A stretch of 64,000 nucleotides of DNA from positions 186,001-250,000 of the forward strand of contig JACKEJ010000010.1 in the NCBI GenBank assembly GCA_020633055.1. The letters run 5' to 3'. Shown in pieces: positions 40,992 through 49,299 of the stretch. The translations under genes and the position numbers were made by a program. Origin of the DNA: Sandaracinaceae bacterium. GTDB lineage: Bacteria > Myxococcota_A > Polyangia > Polyangiales > Houyiibacteriaceae. The notes beneath the pieces are model-generated. The model was not told the origin of the DNA, made no database searches, and saw only the letters and a list, made by a program, of their open reading frames with translations. Every line of letters begins with the position of its first letter. Position 1 is the first letter of the stretch.

Positions 40992-41746
40992 CCACGCCAG
41001 GCGAGCAACTCGGTCCATTTCTCGGTGCGTGGTACGGCGCCTCCGACCGATCTGTGTACACACTCACTGGCGACCCCGCGCGGCTCCTCTGGCACACGCG
41101 GCGCCCCGGGGCGGGACAGGTGGAACAAGAGCGCACCGTCGTCGCGCTCGATGGCGGTTCACGGATGGACGCGATCGGTGGACGCTGGGCACGGGCCGAG
41201 CTGCGCGCGGGCGCGCTGACCATCACCACGGGCACGGGCGAGGATGAGCAGCAGCGCGTGAAGCACACCCTCGACAGTGACGCGTTGGTCGTCGAGCGCG
41301 CTCAGCTCGTGAATGGCGCGTGGCAGGTCGACGAGACCCGCTATCAGCGCACCGACACCAAGCAGGTGCTGCTGTACCGGCGGGACCTCGCCATGCGCAA
41401 GGGCAAGATCGCCGCGCAGTGCGCCCACGCGTCCATGGCGGTCTTCTTCGCACGGCACGCGGGGCATGTAGACGCGCTGCACGTGCCCCTGGACGGGCCC
41501 ATGGCCGTCTGGTCGCACGGCCGCTTCGCCAAGGTGGTGCTGTCGGTGGAAGGCGAGGCGGAGCTGCTTCGGGCACACGACCTGGCGCTCGCGGCGGGAC
41601 TGCCGACCGCCGTGATCACCGACTCGGGCCGCACCGAATTCCACGGCGTCCCGACGCGCACCGCCATGGCGCTCGGGCCGGCGGCCCGCGAGGAGATCGA
41701 CCGCATCAGCGGTCCCACGGGGGCCATCGCGACGAAGCTCGCCTGA
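40979..41746 (+). CDS. Peptidyl-tRNA hydrolase type 2 (PTH2) with extra N-terminal domain
   Basis: Residues about 128-255 are a PTH2 domain: KQVLLYRRDLAMRKGKIAAQCAHASMAVF, with the basic KGK at 141-143 and His150. Later there is KVVLSVEGEAELL and PTAVITDSGRTEF. It frees tRNA from stalled peptidyl-tRNA. PTH2 is mainly archaeal and eukaryotic, with scattered bacterial members. The N-terminal 125 residues form a small beta-rich domain, perhaps lipocalin-like, which I cannot name. The ATG lies inside the end of the toxin gene, so the two are probably co-transcribed. Start is fairly secure, since no better one lies downstream before the beta-domain. Confidence 0.88.
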   Translation: MASVTTPGEQLGPFLGAWYGASDRSVYTLTGDPARLLWHTRRPGAGQVEQERTVVALDGGSRMDAIGGRWARAELRAGALTITTGTGEDEQQRVKHTLDSDALVVERAQLVNGAWQVDETRYQRTDTKQVLLYRRDLAMRKGKIAAQCAHASMAVFFARHAGHVDALHVPLDGPMAVWSHGRFAKVVLSVEGEAELLRAHDLALAAGLPTAVITDSGRTEFHGVPTRTAMALGPAAREEIDRISGPTGAIATKLA

Positions 41747-41819
41747 CGGCTGGAAGAATCGGTGGCGCCGTGCGTCACACGCGGAATCGCCGCTGGTCAC
41801 GGGGTGTCTCCTCCACACG

Positions 41820-42845
41820 ATGTCCCCGTCGCCGTGGCCCCTGACGTCCGTGTCCGTCGATGACCTGCGCAGCAGGCTGCGAGAACACACCCTGCGCGGC
41901 GAGCGAGACGCCGCGTGGTGTGTTGCATCGGTGCTCCATCACATGGGCGTGGCGGACACTGCCGAGACGGCGCTCTTTGAGCGCGACGCCCCACGGAACC
42001 CGTTGCCGCGCCGCAAGGTCGACCGCTTCACGTGGCGGGCGGGCCTCGCGCACCCCGACGAGGACGCGCGCATCTCCGCGGTGTTCGAGCCGCTCGTCCC
42101 CGCGCTGTTCGCGTGCGTCTCCGCGTCCTATCGCGCCCACGCGCTTCGTCGTCGGGACCTGGTCGACCCGCTGACGTCGGATCTCATGCTCGGGCTCTCG
42201 TGGGGCTACGTGCTCTCGTGTCTGGAGCCGGCCATTCGTCCGAATCTCTATGTCGTGGATGCGCCGTTCGGAGTCACGGACGCGGCCAGTCGCCCGATCC
42301 CCTCCGTTGTCGTCGGCGCGCAGATCGGGCACGCACGCGGCCCGCAGTTGCTCTTCGCGCTCGCCTACCACGCGTCGTTCTACCGAACCGATGCGTTCCT
42401 GTGCACGCTCGCGGCGTCCGCCGCGGAGCTCCGTTGTCTGTTCCTGGCCGCGTTCTGCATCGCCGGGCTGCGCCCCCCCGACCCGGAGATCGGCCCGTGG
42501 GCGCGGCAGCTCGGCCCGCACATCCGCCCGGTGGATCGCGAGGCCATGGGCGACGCGGCCGCGCGCATTCTGGCCGACGGGGAACCGATCGACCTCCGCC
42601 GCTGGGCCGCTGGCGTGGACGCGTCGGCCGTGCGCGCAGGACTGCTGGTCAGTGGTGACCTCGGGGCAGCCTTGGACTGGCTGCGCAGCCGCACCCCACG
42701 TGGCCTGCGAGGCGCCTACAGGCCGCCGACGCAGCAGGTGGCCGAGCTGCTGACGTTCGCGCTCTCGCAGGAGTACCTAGAGCTGCGCGAGCAGCTGGGG
42801 GTGCGCCTTGGCGAGCCGAAGGGCGCGCCCACCCGGCCTGGGTGA
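41820..42845 (+). CDS. Hypothetical protein, function unknown
   Basis: This 341-residue protein is soluble, Ala/Leu/Arg-rich and mostly helical. The segment AELRCLFLAAFCIAGLRPPDPEIGPWARQL and the end TQQVAELLTFALSQEYLELREQLGV resemble the C-terminal part of some myxobacterial TPR proteins, but I cannot name a domain. There is no signal peptide or membrane helix, despite a moderately hydrophobic stretch near 195-205. It lies 73 bases after the peptidyl-tRNA hydrolase on the same strand, perhaps in its own unit. A function is not proposed. Confidence 0.8.
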   Translation: MSPSPWPLTSVSVDDLRSRLREHTLRGERDAAWCVASVLHHMGVADTAETALFERDAPRNPLPRRKVDRFTWRAGLAHPDEDARISAVFEPLVPALFACVSASYRAHALRRRDLVDPLTSDLMLGLSWGYVLSCLEPAIRPNLYVVDAPFGVTDAASRPIPSVVVGAQIGHARGPQLLFALAYHASFYRTDAFLCTLAASAAELRCLFLAAFCIAGLRPPDPEIGPWARQLGPHIRPVDREAMGDAAARILADGEPIDLRRWAAGVDASAVRAGLLVSGDLGAALDWLRSRTPRGLRGAYRPPTQQVAELLTFALSQEYLELREQLGVRLGEPKGAPTRPG

Positions 42846-42942
42846 CCGGGTCCGGCTCGACCGTGCGGTGGATCGCACCCGAGCGGTGGTCCGAGCTCCG
42901 CGCGTAGGCTGGGCGCGTATACTCTGCTAGGACTCGCACGAC

Positions 42943-43878
42943 ATGGCGCTGCAGCATCGATTCCTGGCCGGGATGAACCGCAAGACGTGGTCGCTGAGCG
43001 CCCGCGTCGACAGCGCGGACGGGACCGAGTCGTCGCGACGCGAGCTGCCTTCCTCGCACCCCTGGCTGGCTCCGAGGGCGGGCGTGCTGGGTGCGCTGCA
43101 CGCGCTCGTGGCGCGCGCGCTCCGCTTCTTCGGGTACGCCCTGCTGGCGTCCCCCGTCTTGGTCCCCGTGCACCTGGTGATCCGCCCGTTCAGCCCCGTG
43201 GCCGCCGGCTGGGCGGTGGTGGCGTTCGCGTGCTTGGCGGTCGCGTTCTTCGCCACACTGAACGCGTTCATCCTGCTGTCGGCCATCCGCTACGCGGTGT
43301 CGACGCGTGACACCCTGCGTCTTTGGTCGCGCGCAGAAACCGACGAAGCCCGCACGTTCGTGTTCAGCGACAAGGAACCCTACGCGGTGCGGGGAGAGGT
43401 GCTCAGCATCGGCGCCCCGGCCGACGGCGACGTCGTCGTGCGCGAGCTGGTGTCGCGGGCGCGCGGCGTGCGCGTCCTCGAAGCTTGTGACTTCGCGGTC
43501 TACACGGACGCCGGGGAGTACGTCGTGGTGCGCGTCGAGGACCCCCCGCTGCTCTTGGCGGACCGCGAGCCGGCGCGCGCGCTGGCGCTCCCCGAGGGGA
43601 CGCGCAACAGCCTCGCCGAGCGGGGCATCCCGCAGCCCGAGCGGGAGCGCAGCCTCCACGTGTACGGCGTGCGCGTGGGCGACCGGGTGCTGGTGGTGGG
43701 CTCCACCGCCGAGCCCATCGCGCGCGTCGACCGCTTCGAGCTCGGCGGCGAGGCCCGGGGCGTGCGCGGGGCCGGGGGACGAAACGAGCCTTACCGCGGT
43801 GACCGGGGCGACTCGGCGGTGCTCCTGCGCTGCACCGAGCGCGAGCCCATGCTCATCGTGCGCGAGGGCGGTCCGTGA
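42943..43878 (+). CDS. Two-helix membrane protein with GIDE-like domain, hypothetical
   Basis: This 311-residue protein has a 55-residue cytoplasmic start, two hydrophobic segments (about 60-80 and 86-112), then a soluble domain. The segments VRGEVLSIGAPADGDVVV, CDFAVYTDAGEYVVV and GVRVGDRVLVVGSTAEPI recall the GIDE/Mulan-type beta domain found in membrane ubiquitin ligases and many bacterial membrane proteins. There is no RING finger. The stop overlaps the rsgA start as GTGA, and it is the first gene of a coupled five-gene run. Assignment is tentative. Confidence 0.8.
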   Translation: MALQHRFLAGMNRKTWSLSARVDSADGTESSRRELPSSHPWLAPRAGVLGALHALVARALRFFGYALLASPVLVPVHLVIRPFSPVAAGWAVVAFACLAVAFFATLNAFILLSAIRYAVSTRDTLRLWSRAETDEARTFVFSDKEPYAVRGEVLSIGAPADGDVVVRELVSRARGVRVLEACDFAVYTDAGEYVVVRVEDPPLLLADREPARALALPEGTRNSLAERGIPQPERERSLHVYGVRVGDRVLVVGSTAEPIARVDRFELGGEARGVRGAGGRNEPYRGDRGDSAVLLRCTEREPMLIVREGGP

Positions 43879-44837
43879 GCGCCACCACGGCTCCGCGTCT
43901 CGGCGCGCGCGAAGGCATCGTGTTGCGCAGCACCGCGGGATTCTTCGACGTGCTGCTCGCTTCGGGCGAGGTCGTGCGGGCTCGGCTGCGCGGTCGCCTC
44001 AAGCAGGTGCGAAAGAACACCGACCTGTGCGTCATCGGCGACCGCGTGATGGTGGTCGAGACGCGCGACGGTGGTGTCGCGGTGGAAGAGGTTCTCCCGC
44101 GGCGCACGGTGTTCTCGCGCCAACACCCGGCACGTGGCGGCCATCGCGAAGACGTGCTCATCGCCAACCTGGACGTGCTGGTGGTAGTCATGGCCTTCGA
44201 GGCTCCACCCTTCGTGCCGCGCATGATCGACCGCTACCTCGTCATCGCCGAGCACAACGGGGTCGAGGCCGTCGTGGTCGCCAACAAGCTCGATCTCCGC
44301 ATCGAAGAAGAGGACTACATCGACGAGTCGCTCGCCCTGTACGAAGGGCTGGGCTACCGCACCTTCCGCACGTCGGCCGACACCGAAGACGACCCGGGCG
44401 TCGCTGCGCTGCGCGCCCACCTCGCGGGACGCGTGTCCGTCTTCAGCGGGCCGAGCGGCGCCGGCAAGAGCAGCCTGGTCAACCGCGTGGAGCCAGGCCT
44501 CGGCCTGCGCGTCGGGTCGACGAGCGAAGCGCACGGCAAGGGGCGCCACACCACGCGCGTCGCCACGCTGCATCCGCTCGCCGACGGCGGCTTCGTCGCC
44601 GACACGCCAGGCATCCGAGAACTGGCGGGGTTCGAGATCCCCGAGACCAAGCTGGCCAGCTGCTTCCGCGAGTTCCGGCCCTATCTGGGTCAGTGCGGGT
44701 TCCGGAGCTGTCGGCACCTGACGGAGCCGGGGTGCGCCATCCTCGCGGCCGTGGAGGCGGAAGAGGTCGACGGCGAGCGCTACGAGAGCTTCGCCAAGCT
44801 GCTGTTGGGCGAGGAACGCCCAGATCGGGTGGGCTGA
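43875..44837 (+). CDS. rsgA: Ribosome small-subunit-dependent GTPase A
   Basis: This 320-residue protein is a late 30S-assembly GTPase. It has the circular order of GTPase motifs that marks the family: NKLD at 137-140 comes before GPSGAGKSS at 192-200 and DTPG at 243-246. The N-terminal OB fold spans about 10-75. The C-terminal zinc site is Cys274, Cys279, His281 and Cys287. The GTG start overlaps the previous gene and the next gene begins right after its stop. It is normal in length and intact in all motifs, so it should be functional. Confidence 0.97.
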   Translation: MSATTAPRLGAREGIVLRSTAGFFDVLLASGEVVRARLRGRLKQVRKNTDLCVIGDRVMVVETRDGGVAVEEVLPRRTVFSRQHPARGGHREDVLIANLDVLVVVMAFEAPPFVPRMIDRYLVIAEHNGVEAVVVANKLDLRIEEEDYIDESLALYEGLGYRTFRTSADTEDDPGVAALRAHLAGRVSVFSGPSGAGKSSLVNRVEPGLGLRVGSTSEAHGKGRHTTRVATLHPLADGGFVADTPGIRELAGFEIPETKLASCFREFRPYLGQCGFRSCRHLTEPGCAILAAVEAEEVDGERYESFAKLLLGEERPDRVG

Positions 44838-45773
44838 GTGGACACGCACGAGACGCCCACCACGCCCGACGCCTTCCCGATCCCCCCCGGCCTCCCGTCG
44901 CTGGAGCGCCCGGAACGACTGCTGTGGTGGCAGGGCGCGTTGGCCATGCTCGGCATGATCCCGATGCTGATCGTGGCGAACGTGGCTGCGGCGCTCGTGT
45001 CGGTCGCCGTGGGCTCCGGCACGGAAGGGCTCGCGCAGCTGCAGGGCAACACGGAGGCACTGGTCAGCTTCCCGCTCGTCGCCGCCGGGCAGGCTGCGAA
45101 CCTGATCGTCTTCGTGACCATCGCCGTGCTGGCCCCGTTCCTCGCGCGTGTCCCACACCGGACGGCGCTCGGCTTGGGTGGCGCACCCGTCAGCGTGTTC
45201 GCCCTCGGCGCCGTGGGCATCCTGGGGCTCTCACCGCTGGCCGACCGCATCGTGCGCGAGCTCACCGTGTACTTTCCAGACCAGAGCGCCCTCGAGATGA
45301 TCGAGCGCGCGGTCAAGGGGCAACCGCTGTGGTCGCTCGTCCCCGTGCTCGCCGTCATCCCCGCGGTGGGCGAGGAGCTGTTGTGCCGCGGGGTGCTGCA
45401 ACGCAGCCTGCGCTCCCCCTGGGTGGCGCTGCCGGTGTCGGCCGTGTTCTTCGCCGCCCTGCACATGGACCCGCTCCACATGGCCGGAGTGCTCCCGCTG
45501 GGCTTCTTCCTGGCGTGGCTCGGCCAGCGCACCAACTCCGTGTGGGTGCCGATCGCCGCGCACTTCACCAACAACCTCGCCGCCACCCTGTCCCTCTTCG
45601 CCAGCGAGAGCCTCACGCCCGAGGAGGCCGAGCTACCCCTGTACGCCATCCCGGTGGGTCTGCTGGTGACGCTCGTGTGCAGCGTCGGCATCCACTTCGT
45701 GATGCGCTGGCAAGCGAGCCCCACGCCTCCTGCACCTCCCCGCGATGCCTCGCTCGCAGAAGGGTCCCCATGA
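44838..45773 (+). CDS. CPBP-family intramembrane metalloprotease
   Basis: This 311-residue protein has about seven hydrophobic helices. The CPBP (CaaX protease / bacteriocin-processing) signature is complete: Glu179-Glu180 and Arg184 in EELLCRGVLQ, His209 in ALHMDPLH, and His242 with Asn246 in HFTNN. Such enzymes cleave within or near membranes or, in some bacteria, protect against bacteriocins. The substrate is unknown. The N-terminal 30 residues are Pro-rich and cytoplasmic. It starts at GTG immediately after the rsgA stop, and its own stop overlaps the thioesterase start (ATGA). Confidence 0.93.
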   Translation: MDTHETPTTPDAFPIPPGLPSLERPERLLWWQGALAMLGMIPMLIVANVAAALVSVAVGSGTEGLAQLQGNTEALVSFPLVAAGQAANLIVFVTIAVLAPFLARVPHRTALGLGGAPVSVFALGAVGILGLSPLADRIVRELTVYFPDQSALEMIERAVKGQPLWSLVPVLAVIPAVGEELLCRGVLQRSLRSPWVALPVSAVFFAALHMDPLHMAGVLPLGFFLAWLGQRTNSVWVPIAAHFTNNLAATLSLFASESLTPEEAELPLYAIPVGLLVTLVCSVGIHFVMRWQASPTPPAPPRDASLAEGSP

Positions 45774-46225
45774 CACACGTGCTGCCCGCCGAGGGCATCG
45801 ACCTGCGGTTCCCCATGGACACGGGCTGTGTCGGCTGCTCGCCCACCAACCCCATCGGGATGCACCTGGTGTTCCGCCGCGAGGGCGACGCCATCACGGG
45901 TCGCTACACGGCGCCACCGCACTTCCGCGGCGGGCCCGGGGCCGTGCACGGCGGCATCCTCGCCCTGCTGCTCGACGAATACTCCTGCGCGGCGGGCTTC
46001 TTCTTGACCGGGAACGTCTGCGTCACGGGCTCGTTCGAGCTGCGCTACGAGCGCCCCGCGCACATCGGCGACGAGCTGCGCATGGAGGCCCGCATCGTCG
46101 ACCGCAGCCACCCCCGCTACCTGATCATCGAGGCGACCGTCCAGCACGCGGGGGTCATCCTCGTACGCTCCGCGGGTCGCTTCTTCCCGATCGACCCGCC
46201 GTCCGACGTATCATCGCCGGCATGA
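45770..46225 (+). CDS. PaaI-type hotdog-fold thioesterase
   Basis: This 151-residue hotdog-fold protein likely hydrolyses acyl-CoA thioesters. The catalytic helix region is GGPGAVHGGILALLLDEYSCAAG, where the Asp/Glu pair activates water. A Cys-rich start (GCVGCSPTNPIGMHLVFR) is common in one PaaI sub-branch. The ATG overlaps the protease stop and the stop overlaps the next gene, so it is expressed with its neighbours. The acyl substrate is unknown; neighbours give no clear pathway apart from the aromatic-type VOC gene downstream. Confidence 0.93.
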   Translation: MTHVLPAEGIDLRFPMDTGCVGCSPTNPIGMHLVFRREGDAITGRYTAPPHFRGGPGAVHGGILALLLDEYSCAAGFFLTGNVCVTGSFELRYERPAHIGDELRMEARIVDRSHPRYLIIEATVQHAGVILVRSAGRFFPIDPPSDVSSPA

Positions 46226-47382
46226 GCCTGAACGACTCCGTGCCGCCCCCGGCCGCGCAGGACGCGCGCCCCTCGACGCCTCCCCCGGGAGGCTCCGCCG
46301 CCTCGCCGGGCACCGCCGAGGACATCTTCGCGCGGGGCCGGGCGCGCTTACCGCTCGTGAAGGTGGTGGGGGTCTCGCACATCGTCTTGGAGCGCCCCCT
46401 GCTCGACGACATGCGGCACTTCCTCTTGGACTTCGGGCTGCGTCGCAGCGCACAAGACCGCCACGGCGACTACTTCCGGGGCAGCTCCGGCGCACACCAC
46501 CTGGTGGCCGTCCGACGCGCACCCACGCCGCGCTTCGCCGGCGTCGCGTTCGTGGCCGCCGAGCGCAGCGACCTCGACGTGCTCACGCGCGTGGCCGGCG
46601 CCAGCGGCGTCGAGCCCACCGACGAGGCGGGCGGCGGAGAGCGCGTGCGGCTGCGCAGCCCCTCGGGGCTCGAGGTGCAGGTGGTACACGGGGTGCGCGA
46701 GCTCGCGCCCCTACAGACGCGCGCCGCGCTCTCCACCAACCGCGTGCGCCAGCGCCACCGCGTGAACAGCCCGCAGCGGCGCGACCGTGGGCCCGCACAG
46801 GTGGAGCGGCTGGCCGCCGTGTCGTGGCAGACCCCAGACGTGGAGCACGACGCGGGTTGGTTCATGCAGACGTTCGGGCTCATCGCGTCCGACTACCTCG
46901 TGCTCGGCGAGCGCACGAAGCAGGCCATGGGCGCTTTCCTGCGCGTGGACCTGGGGCGCACGCCGGTCGACCACCACGCCGTCGCCCTGTTCGCGGGGCC
47001 GCGCGGTCGGCTCCTCTCCGCCAGCTTCGAGGTGCTCGACTTCGACGACATCGCGGTCGGCGGAGAGCACCTCTACGCCACGGGCGCCAAGCACGTCTGG
47101 GGTCCGGGACGCCACGAGGCGGGCAGCGCGCTGTTCGACTACTGGCGCGACCCGCACGGTGACGTGCTCGGCCACGTGTCGGACGGTGACCTGTTCAACG
47201 CAGAGATCGTCCCACGCGAGGTGCGGCTCAGCCGGTCCGCCCTGCAGCAATGGGGCCGACCGCTGCCCCCCGACTTCTTCGACGCGCAGCAGGAGAGCGG
47301 CCCCCTCCGCCAGCTGGGGGGGCTCATCACCAACGACCACGCCGCGCGCCGTTGGGCCCGCTTCGCGCGCGCGCTGCGCTGA
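46222..47382 (+). CDS. Two-domain VOC protein, extradiol-dioxygenase-like
   Basis: This 386-residue protein has a disordered start (about 1-42) and two VOC modules (about 48-165 and 195-325), like type I extradiol dioxygenases that cut catechol rings. In this protein the first module carries a full set of candidate metal ligands: His53, His92 or His93, and Glu151. In the second module, which is normally the catalytic one, only the His251-His252 pair is kept. The expected first His appears as Ala199 and the expected Glu as Gly317. It may be active with reversed domain use or be a binding protein. The ATG overlaps the thioesterase stop. Confidence 0.85.
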   Translation: MSLNDSVPPPAAQDARPSTPPPGGSAASPGTAEDIFARGRARLPLVKVVGVSHIVLERPLLDDMRHFLLDFGLRRSAQDRHGDYFRGSSGAHHLVAVRRAPTPRFAGVAFVAAERSDLDVLTRVAGASGVEPTDEAGGGERVRLRSPSGLEVQVVHGVRELAPLQTRAALSTNRVRQRHRVNSPQRRDRGPAQVERLAAVSWQTPDVEHDAGWFMQTFGLIASDYLVLGERTKQAMGAFLRVDLGRTPVDHHAVALFAGPRGRLLSASFEVLDFDDIAVGGEHLYATGAKHVWGPGRHEAGSALFDYWRDPHGDVLGHVSDGDLFNAEIVPREVRLSRSALQQWGRPLPPDFFDAQQESGPLRQLGGLITNDHAARRWARFARALR

Positions 47383-47438
47383 GCGGGTCTCGCCAGGAGG
47401 AACTGCTGCACACGCTGCCATGCGGCGCGCGCACTCCG

Positions 47439-48596
47439 TCAACCTGGTGCGTCGCTGGATCGAGCGAGCTCGGCCTCCAAGTGCCGCCGAAAGTCGGTCA
47501 GCGCACCCTCGTAGCCGCCGAAGCGAAAGTGGGTGTTGGCGCCCGTCGCGATGCCTCGCTGGATCTGCTCGCCGAGGACGAAGTCCTCCTCCAGCGTCAG
47601 CACGGTGAACTCGTGGTTCCGCTGCATGAACTGCTTGGCCTTGGTGGCGAGCGCGGGGTCCTCCTGGCCGACCCCGACGCTGAGCACGGTGATGCGCGTG
47701 CTGTCGACCGCGAGGGGTGTCATCAGGATCAGATCGAAGTGCGACTTCTGGAGCAGCACCATCGCGTTGGGGTGCAGCGAGTAGACGATGTGCGTGTGGT
47801 CGCGGATGCGCCACCGCTCGCTCGGGATGGCGTCGAGCTCCTGCAGCGACCGCTTTGGCAGCACCTGTCGCGTGTGCGCGCCGATGCGCTCCCAGGTGGA
47901 TGACGTGTCCGTGAAGAACGGCGCGATGGTGTCCTTGTGCGCGACGCTGAAGTGGTACGACTCGATGCCCCCCTCGACGATGAGCTTCCAGTTGGCGGCG
48001 ACCACACGCGAGTACGACGCGTAAGCCGTGGGGCGTAGCCCGAGGACGTGCGTGAGCTCGTCGGCGCACTCCGACGGCAACGCAGGCGGCGCCGCGCCGG
48101 GCGTGGGACACACGAAGACCAGCCCGGCGCGCTCGACGCACGGGAGCTCGACCAAGCCGTGCTCCGCGGCGACCAGCGTGGGGAAGCCCTCGGGGTGACG
48201 TGCCCGTCGCAGCGCACCGTCGGTATCGTACGTCCACGCGTGATACGGGCACACGAAGCGCTCACAGCGACCGGCCGGCCGCAGCTCGACTGTCGCGCCA
48301 CGATGCCGACACACGTTGAGGAAGGCGCGCAGCTGCCCGTCGGTCCCGCGGACCACGAGGGCGGGCGCGCCGAGCACGTCCGCGCGGACGAAGTCCCCAG
48401 GCCCAGCCACGTCCGTCGACAAGGCCACGACATTGAGCTCGCGCCGGAACACGCACGCCAGCTCTCGCTCGAAGCGCGCCGGGTCCGTGTAGTCCGAGAC
48501 CGGGACCAGCGCTTCCTCCGCGGTCGCGGGGCGCCGCCGCTCACGCATCAGGGTCAACGACTCCCCCAGCAGCTCGATCTCCTTGTCGCGCTTCAT
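47439..48596 (-). CDS. Rieske ring-hydroxylating oxygenase, alpha-subunit type
   Basis: This 385-residue oxygenase has a Rieske [2Fe-2S] site of Cys96-x-His98 and Cys116-x2-His119 (CRHRG...CPYHAW). A C-terminal catalytic domain has the iron ligands His214 and His219 in the pattern NWKLIVEGGIESYHFSVAH, with an Asp expected near 348 (EEDFVLGEQ). It resembles phenylpropionate- or choline-monooxygenase-type enzymes. A reductase is not nearby. The start overlaps the TetR stop by four bases (ATGA), so the regulator controls it. The ATG at 48596 follows the TetR gene and gives the normal length. The substrate is unknown. Confidence 0.93.
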   Translation of the reverse strand: MKRDKEIELLGESLTLMRERRRPATAEEALVPVSDYTDPARFERELACVFRRELNVVALSTDVAGPGDFVRADVLGAPALVVRGTDGQLRAFLNVCRHRGATVELRPAGRCERFVCPYHAWTYDTDGALRRARHPEGFPTLVAAEHGLVELPCVERAGLVFVCPTPGAAPPALPSECADELTHVLGLRPTAYASYSRVVAANWKLIVEGGIESYHFSVAHKDTIAPFFTDTSSTWERIGAHTRQVLPKRSLQELDAIPSERWRIRDHTHIVYSLHPNAMVLLQKSHFDLILMTPLAVDSTRITVLSVGVGQEDPALATKAKQFMQRNHEFTVLTLEEDFVLGEQIQRGIATGANTHFRFGGYEGALTDFRRHLEAELARSSDAPG

Positions 48597-49204
48597 GACG
48601 CCACCTCGTCCTCGATGCACAGCACACGCTGCATGAAGTCCTGGAGCTCCCGCACCACCCGCTGGCGCGACAACCGCCGGGGGCGCGCCAGGGCGACGCG
48701 CAGGCACTGCCCCACCCCACCCATCAGCAGCGCCCCCGCGAGCTCGGCGTCGATGTGTGCGGGCACCCGACCAAGGCGCTGGCCCCGCGCGACGTTCTTG
48801 GCGGCGCCCGCGATCAGGCGCTCGCCGCGCACGCGCTGGTGCCTCACCGCGACCGCATCGCCGAGCAGCTGCTGCTGCATCAGTGCGCCCAGCGCGTGCC
48901 CGTAGTGGAACGTCACGGACAGGCGGATGCGCTCCTTCTCGCAGAGCCACCAGTCGTCGGACACCTCGGAGAGCGTGGGCCGGTACGCGAGCGCCTCCCA
49001 CTCGTCGTAGAACGAGTCGATCAGCGCGACGAGCAGGTCGCTCTTGGACGCGAAGTGCCGGTATGGCGCCCCGGCCGACACGCCCGCGCGGCTCGCCACG
49101 GCCGCGAACTCGAGCGCGCCGTCGTGCACGACCAGCTCCTCCGTGGCCGCCTGGAGGAGGCGCTCACGCGTTCGACTACCGCGCTGTGTCTGTCCTGCGG
49201 GCAT
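48593..49204 (-). CDS. TetR-family transcriptional regulator
   Basis: This 203-residue TetR protein has an N-terminal helix-turn-helix (RTRERLLQAATEEL...AAVASRAGVSAGAPYRHFASKSDLLVAL) and a helical ligand-binding part. It sits upstream of a Rieske oxygenase with a 4-bp overlap, so it probably represses that operon until an inducer binds. A perfect 20-bp palindrome lies just upstream. An in-frame ATG at 49216 abuts the palindrome, and the ATG at 49204 gives a normal family start; I chose the latter. There is no clear ribosome site for either. Confidence 0.92.
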   Translation of the reverse strand: MPAGQTQRGSRTRERLLQAATEELVVHDGALEFAAVASRAGVSAGAPYRHFASKSDLLVALIDSFYDEWEALAYRPTLSEVSDDWWLCEKERIRLSVTFHYGHALGALMQQQLLGDAVAVRHQRVRGERLIAGAAKNVARGQRLGRVPAHIDAELAGALLMGGVGQCLRVALARPRRLSRQRVVRELQDFMQRVLCIEDEVAS

Positions 49205-49216
49205 GCGCGTACACAT

Positions 49217-49236
49217 GTAAAGTGAATTCACTTTAC
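49217..49236. promoter_or_regulatory. Perfect 20-bp palindrome, likely TetR operator
   Basis: GTAAAGTGAATTCACTTTAC reads the same on both strands and lies 12 bases ahead of the chosen TetR start. Its size and place are typical of a TetR self-operator. Local A+T is much higher than in the flanking coding sequence, so a promoter probably overlaps it. Confidence 0.75.
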
Positions 49237-49299
49237 GGTCAAGACATCGCGCGCGAGGCGGCGCGGGTCGCGCCGGGCAACGGACGTCGCGCGCCCGGC

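Noticed and set aside
43307..45769. Upstream extension of the thioesterase frame through rsgA and the protease
   Set aside because: It is a frame-shifted shadow of those genes; the thioesterase fold starts only after the ATG at 45770.
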